In this document: positions 31,913-32,853 of the stretch, one piece after another
Layout of the letters: every line of letters begins with the position of its first letter
Numbering within the stretch: the first letter of the stretch is position 1
Origin: a virus
Virus record (IMG/VR): IMGVR_UViG_3300025767_000075
Span: 1 to 32,853 of that record
Length of the DNA: 32,853 nucleotides
Reading direction: 5' to 3' (one strand)
Position numbers and translations under genes: made by a program
Notes under the pieces: model-generated
What the model was told of the DNA's origin: nothing
The model's database searches: none
Seen by the model: the letters and a program-made list of their open reading frames with translations, nothing else

Positions 31913-32018
31913 ATTTCCAAACCACTTTTATATAATGAGCGTCAAGAATATCTCTATATTCAATAGCATCAAGCACACATTTAAACGCTTTACCGTTAAC
32001 CTCGTAAGCCGATATCAT
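31902..32018 (-). CDS. 38-residue protein joined by ATGA overlap
   Basis: An ORF reading MISAYEVNGKAFKCVLDAIE, then YRDILDAHYIK and VVWKYVY. Its ATG overlaps the TGA of the gene at 32015-32281, and its stop lies inside the start of the gene at 31679-31912, so it fills what would otherwise be a 100-base gap. Mixed helix/strand composition, no membrane segment. The tight coupling on both sides supports a real gene; no family recognised. Confidence 0.55.
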   Translation of the reverse strand: MISAYEVNGKAFKCVLDAIEYRDILDAHYIKVVWKYVY

Positions 32019-32281
32019 CCCCAGTCTTTCCAGTCTTGGTTAACGGTTTCGTTATACTCAAAACCGGCATAGTATTCTGCTATCTCAGTTTCAAGCATTT
32101 TATTTGGCTCTACACGCTCAGAAGTACCAGTGCCGTTAACATAATAATGAGGCCGAAGGCCACGACAGTAATAACTGTCAGCCGATCCACGATCGAACGG
32201 ACCTCCATGGCGGACTGTTTCAGATTTGTTAAATGTGACGTCATAGTCAATTCCTTTGTAAGTAAAAATTTCTCTTTTCAT
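32015..32281 (-). CDS. Conserved RHGGPxDRGSADSYY protein, unknown function
   Basis: An 88-residue protein. The central VRHGGPFDRGSADSYYCRG, followed by RPHYYVNGTGTSERV, and the C-terminal EIAEYYAGFEYNE with DWKDWG match a small family common in T4-like phages; its function is not known. The start at 32281 has GGAG 8 bases upstream and overlaps the stop of the 25-codon gene (ATGA). The open frame extends to 32338, but that part is the other gene. Confidence 0.75.
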   Translation of the reverse strand: MKREIFTYKGIDYDVTFNKSETVRHGGPFDRGSADSYYCRGLRPHYYVNGTGTSERVEPNKMLETEIAEYYAGFEYNETVNQDWKDWG

Positions 32282-32355
32282 TCGAAGATCTCCACGATTG
32301 CAGTTACCAGAACTAGTGCTACGAAGAACACTGCACATCCAATAAACGTACCCAT
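32278..32355 (-). CDS. 25-residue membrane micro-protein
   Basis: An ORF coding MGTFIGCAVFFVALVLVTAI then VEIFE: one membrane helix and little else. A strong AAGGAGGT lies 8 bases before the ATG, and its TGA overlaps the next ATG. It lies between the gene at 32368 and the RHGGP gene, filling the gap exactly. Probably a small inner-membrane peptide; function unknown. Confidence 0.65.
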   Translation of the reverse strand: MGTFIGCAVFFVALVLVTAIVEIFE

Positions 32356-32367
32356 TACGCTACCTCC

Positions 32368-32745
32368 TTAAGCTGCGATTGCAGAATTGTCAAAAGCAAC
32401 GAAACCAACTGGATCAATAACTGCTACTGTTCCATCTTCAGCTACAATAACATCACCAACTGAGAGTGAAGACATACGAACTGTAATACGCTCGATTTGA
32501 TCATCTGGACCAACGTTACCAACTTCGAAGCAATCGTCGAAATCGTCAGCTGTGATGTTAGCAACATGAGTGTAGTAACCAGCATCAAACGCATCAGAAG
32601 CAAGACCACCAATTTTGTCAGCGTCAGCCATTTTCATTTTTATCTTAGCTGCAAAGGCCGGTACTGAGTCAAAGTCATTTTTTGACTCGTTGATTGTTTT
32701 ACGCTGAGCTGCAGTGATTTGGATTTGGTAGATTGCGAATTTCAT
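32368..32745 (-). CDS. Small phage protein with YodL-like C-terminus
   Basis: A 125-residue protein from ATG 32745 (GGAG upstream, family-like MKFAIYQIQIT start). The C-terminal RMSSLSVGDVIVAEDGTVAV with IDPVGFVAFD resembles the YodL-like motif (RSLSVGDV...G...V...GF) found in many phage and mobile-element proteins. The middle has FDAGYYTHVANITADDFDD. The function of such proteins is unknown. First gene after the rightmost TGTACA promoter. The frame is open to 32844, but the added part would include the promoter. Confidence 0.7.
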   Translation of the reverse strand: MKFAIYQIQITAAQRKTINESKNDFDSVPAFAAKIKMKMADADKIGGLASDAFDAGYYTHVANITADDFDDCFEVGNVGPDDQIERITVRMSSLSVGDVIVAEDGTVAVIDPVGFVAFDNSAIAA

Positions 32746-32771
32746 AGTGTTTCTCCTCATTTGATGTAACC

Positions 32772-32800
32772 ATCCTACACTATTCAGAAGTGTTTGTACA
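32772..32800 (-). promoter_or_regulatory. Early-type promoter (TGTACA-17-TAGGAT)
   Basis: TGTACA at 32795-32800, 17 bases, TAGGAT at 32772-32777 on the minus strand, about 27 bases before the ATG at 32745. A 12-bp AT-rich palindrome TTTTTGCAAAAA (32814-32825) lies 14 bases upstream and may serve as an UP-like element. Confidence 0.75.
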
Positions 32801-32853
32801 CAGTTAATTTCGCTTTTTGCAAAAATAGTTTTGTTGAGAATCAATCACTTATA

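Noticed and set aside
32746-32844. N-terminal extension of the YodL-like gene up to 32844
   Set aside because: This stretch holds the TGTACA promoter and the ribosome site for the start at 32745.

Overview
The window is part of the structural and early regions of a T4-superfamily myovirus. gp4, gp6, gp8, gp25, gp26, gp32, gp33, gp48 and gp53 homologues are all recognisable. The proteins resemble those of marine T4-like phages (cyanophage or pelagiphage type) more than coliphage T4: gp32 has no zinc motif, the giant structural protein is of the DUF4815 type, and many virion proteins are short and Asp/Ser-rich. The base composition is AT-rich. The host cannot be named from this window. No tRNA, CRISPR array, insertion sequence or integrase was seen.

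Layout. Positions 1-22513 (minus strand) form one long late block read right to left. It starts with gp48 (tube cap), gp53 (wedge), a gp27-like hub, a gp5 N-terminal half carrying a tail lysozyme, a hub-linked amidase, and a separate gp5 beta-helix spike. It continues with an unknown protein, gp25, gp6, a probable gp7 equivalent, three cargo genes (a fibre-like protein with a blue-copper-like tip, a subtilisin-family protease, a small fibre-like protein), gp8, and a giant DUF4815 protein that runs off the left edge. Most junctions overlap by a few bases or abut. Positions 22554-27624 (plus strand) hold gp4, a possible gp2-type protein, a tail-tube-family protein, gp26, a -1-frame extension of gp26, and the tape measure. 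Positions 27625-32745 (minus strand) hold gp32, a radical SAM enzyme, gp33 and about eleven other small genes.

Regulation. T4-type late promoters (TATAAATA) sit about 20-35 bases before several late gene starts, often overlapping the previous stop codon. Two sit head to head at the 22.5 kb strand switch. In the small-gene region four intergenic stretches carry a different, uniform promoter: TGTACA, exactly 17 bases, then TANNAT. They head gp32, the gp33/radical SAM operon, and two small-gene operons. gp33 is the late-transcription co-activator, so this early-type operon should help switch on the late promoters found in the rest of the window.

Main points for follow-up: (1) a T TTT TTG slippery heptamer at the end of gp26, with an open -1 frame running to the tape-measure start, which looks like a lambda G/GT-type tail chaperone frameshift in a T4-type phage; (2) the four-copy TGTACA promoter family; (3) gp5 split over separate genes with two different wall hydrolases; (4) protease and cupredoxin-like cargo inside the baseplate operon; (5) a radical SAM/SPASM-like enzyme co-transcribed with gp33; (6) two unlisted micro-genes (25 and 38 codons) joined by ATGA overlaps.
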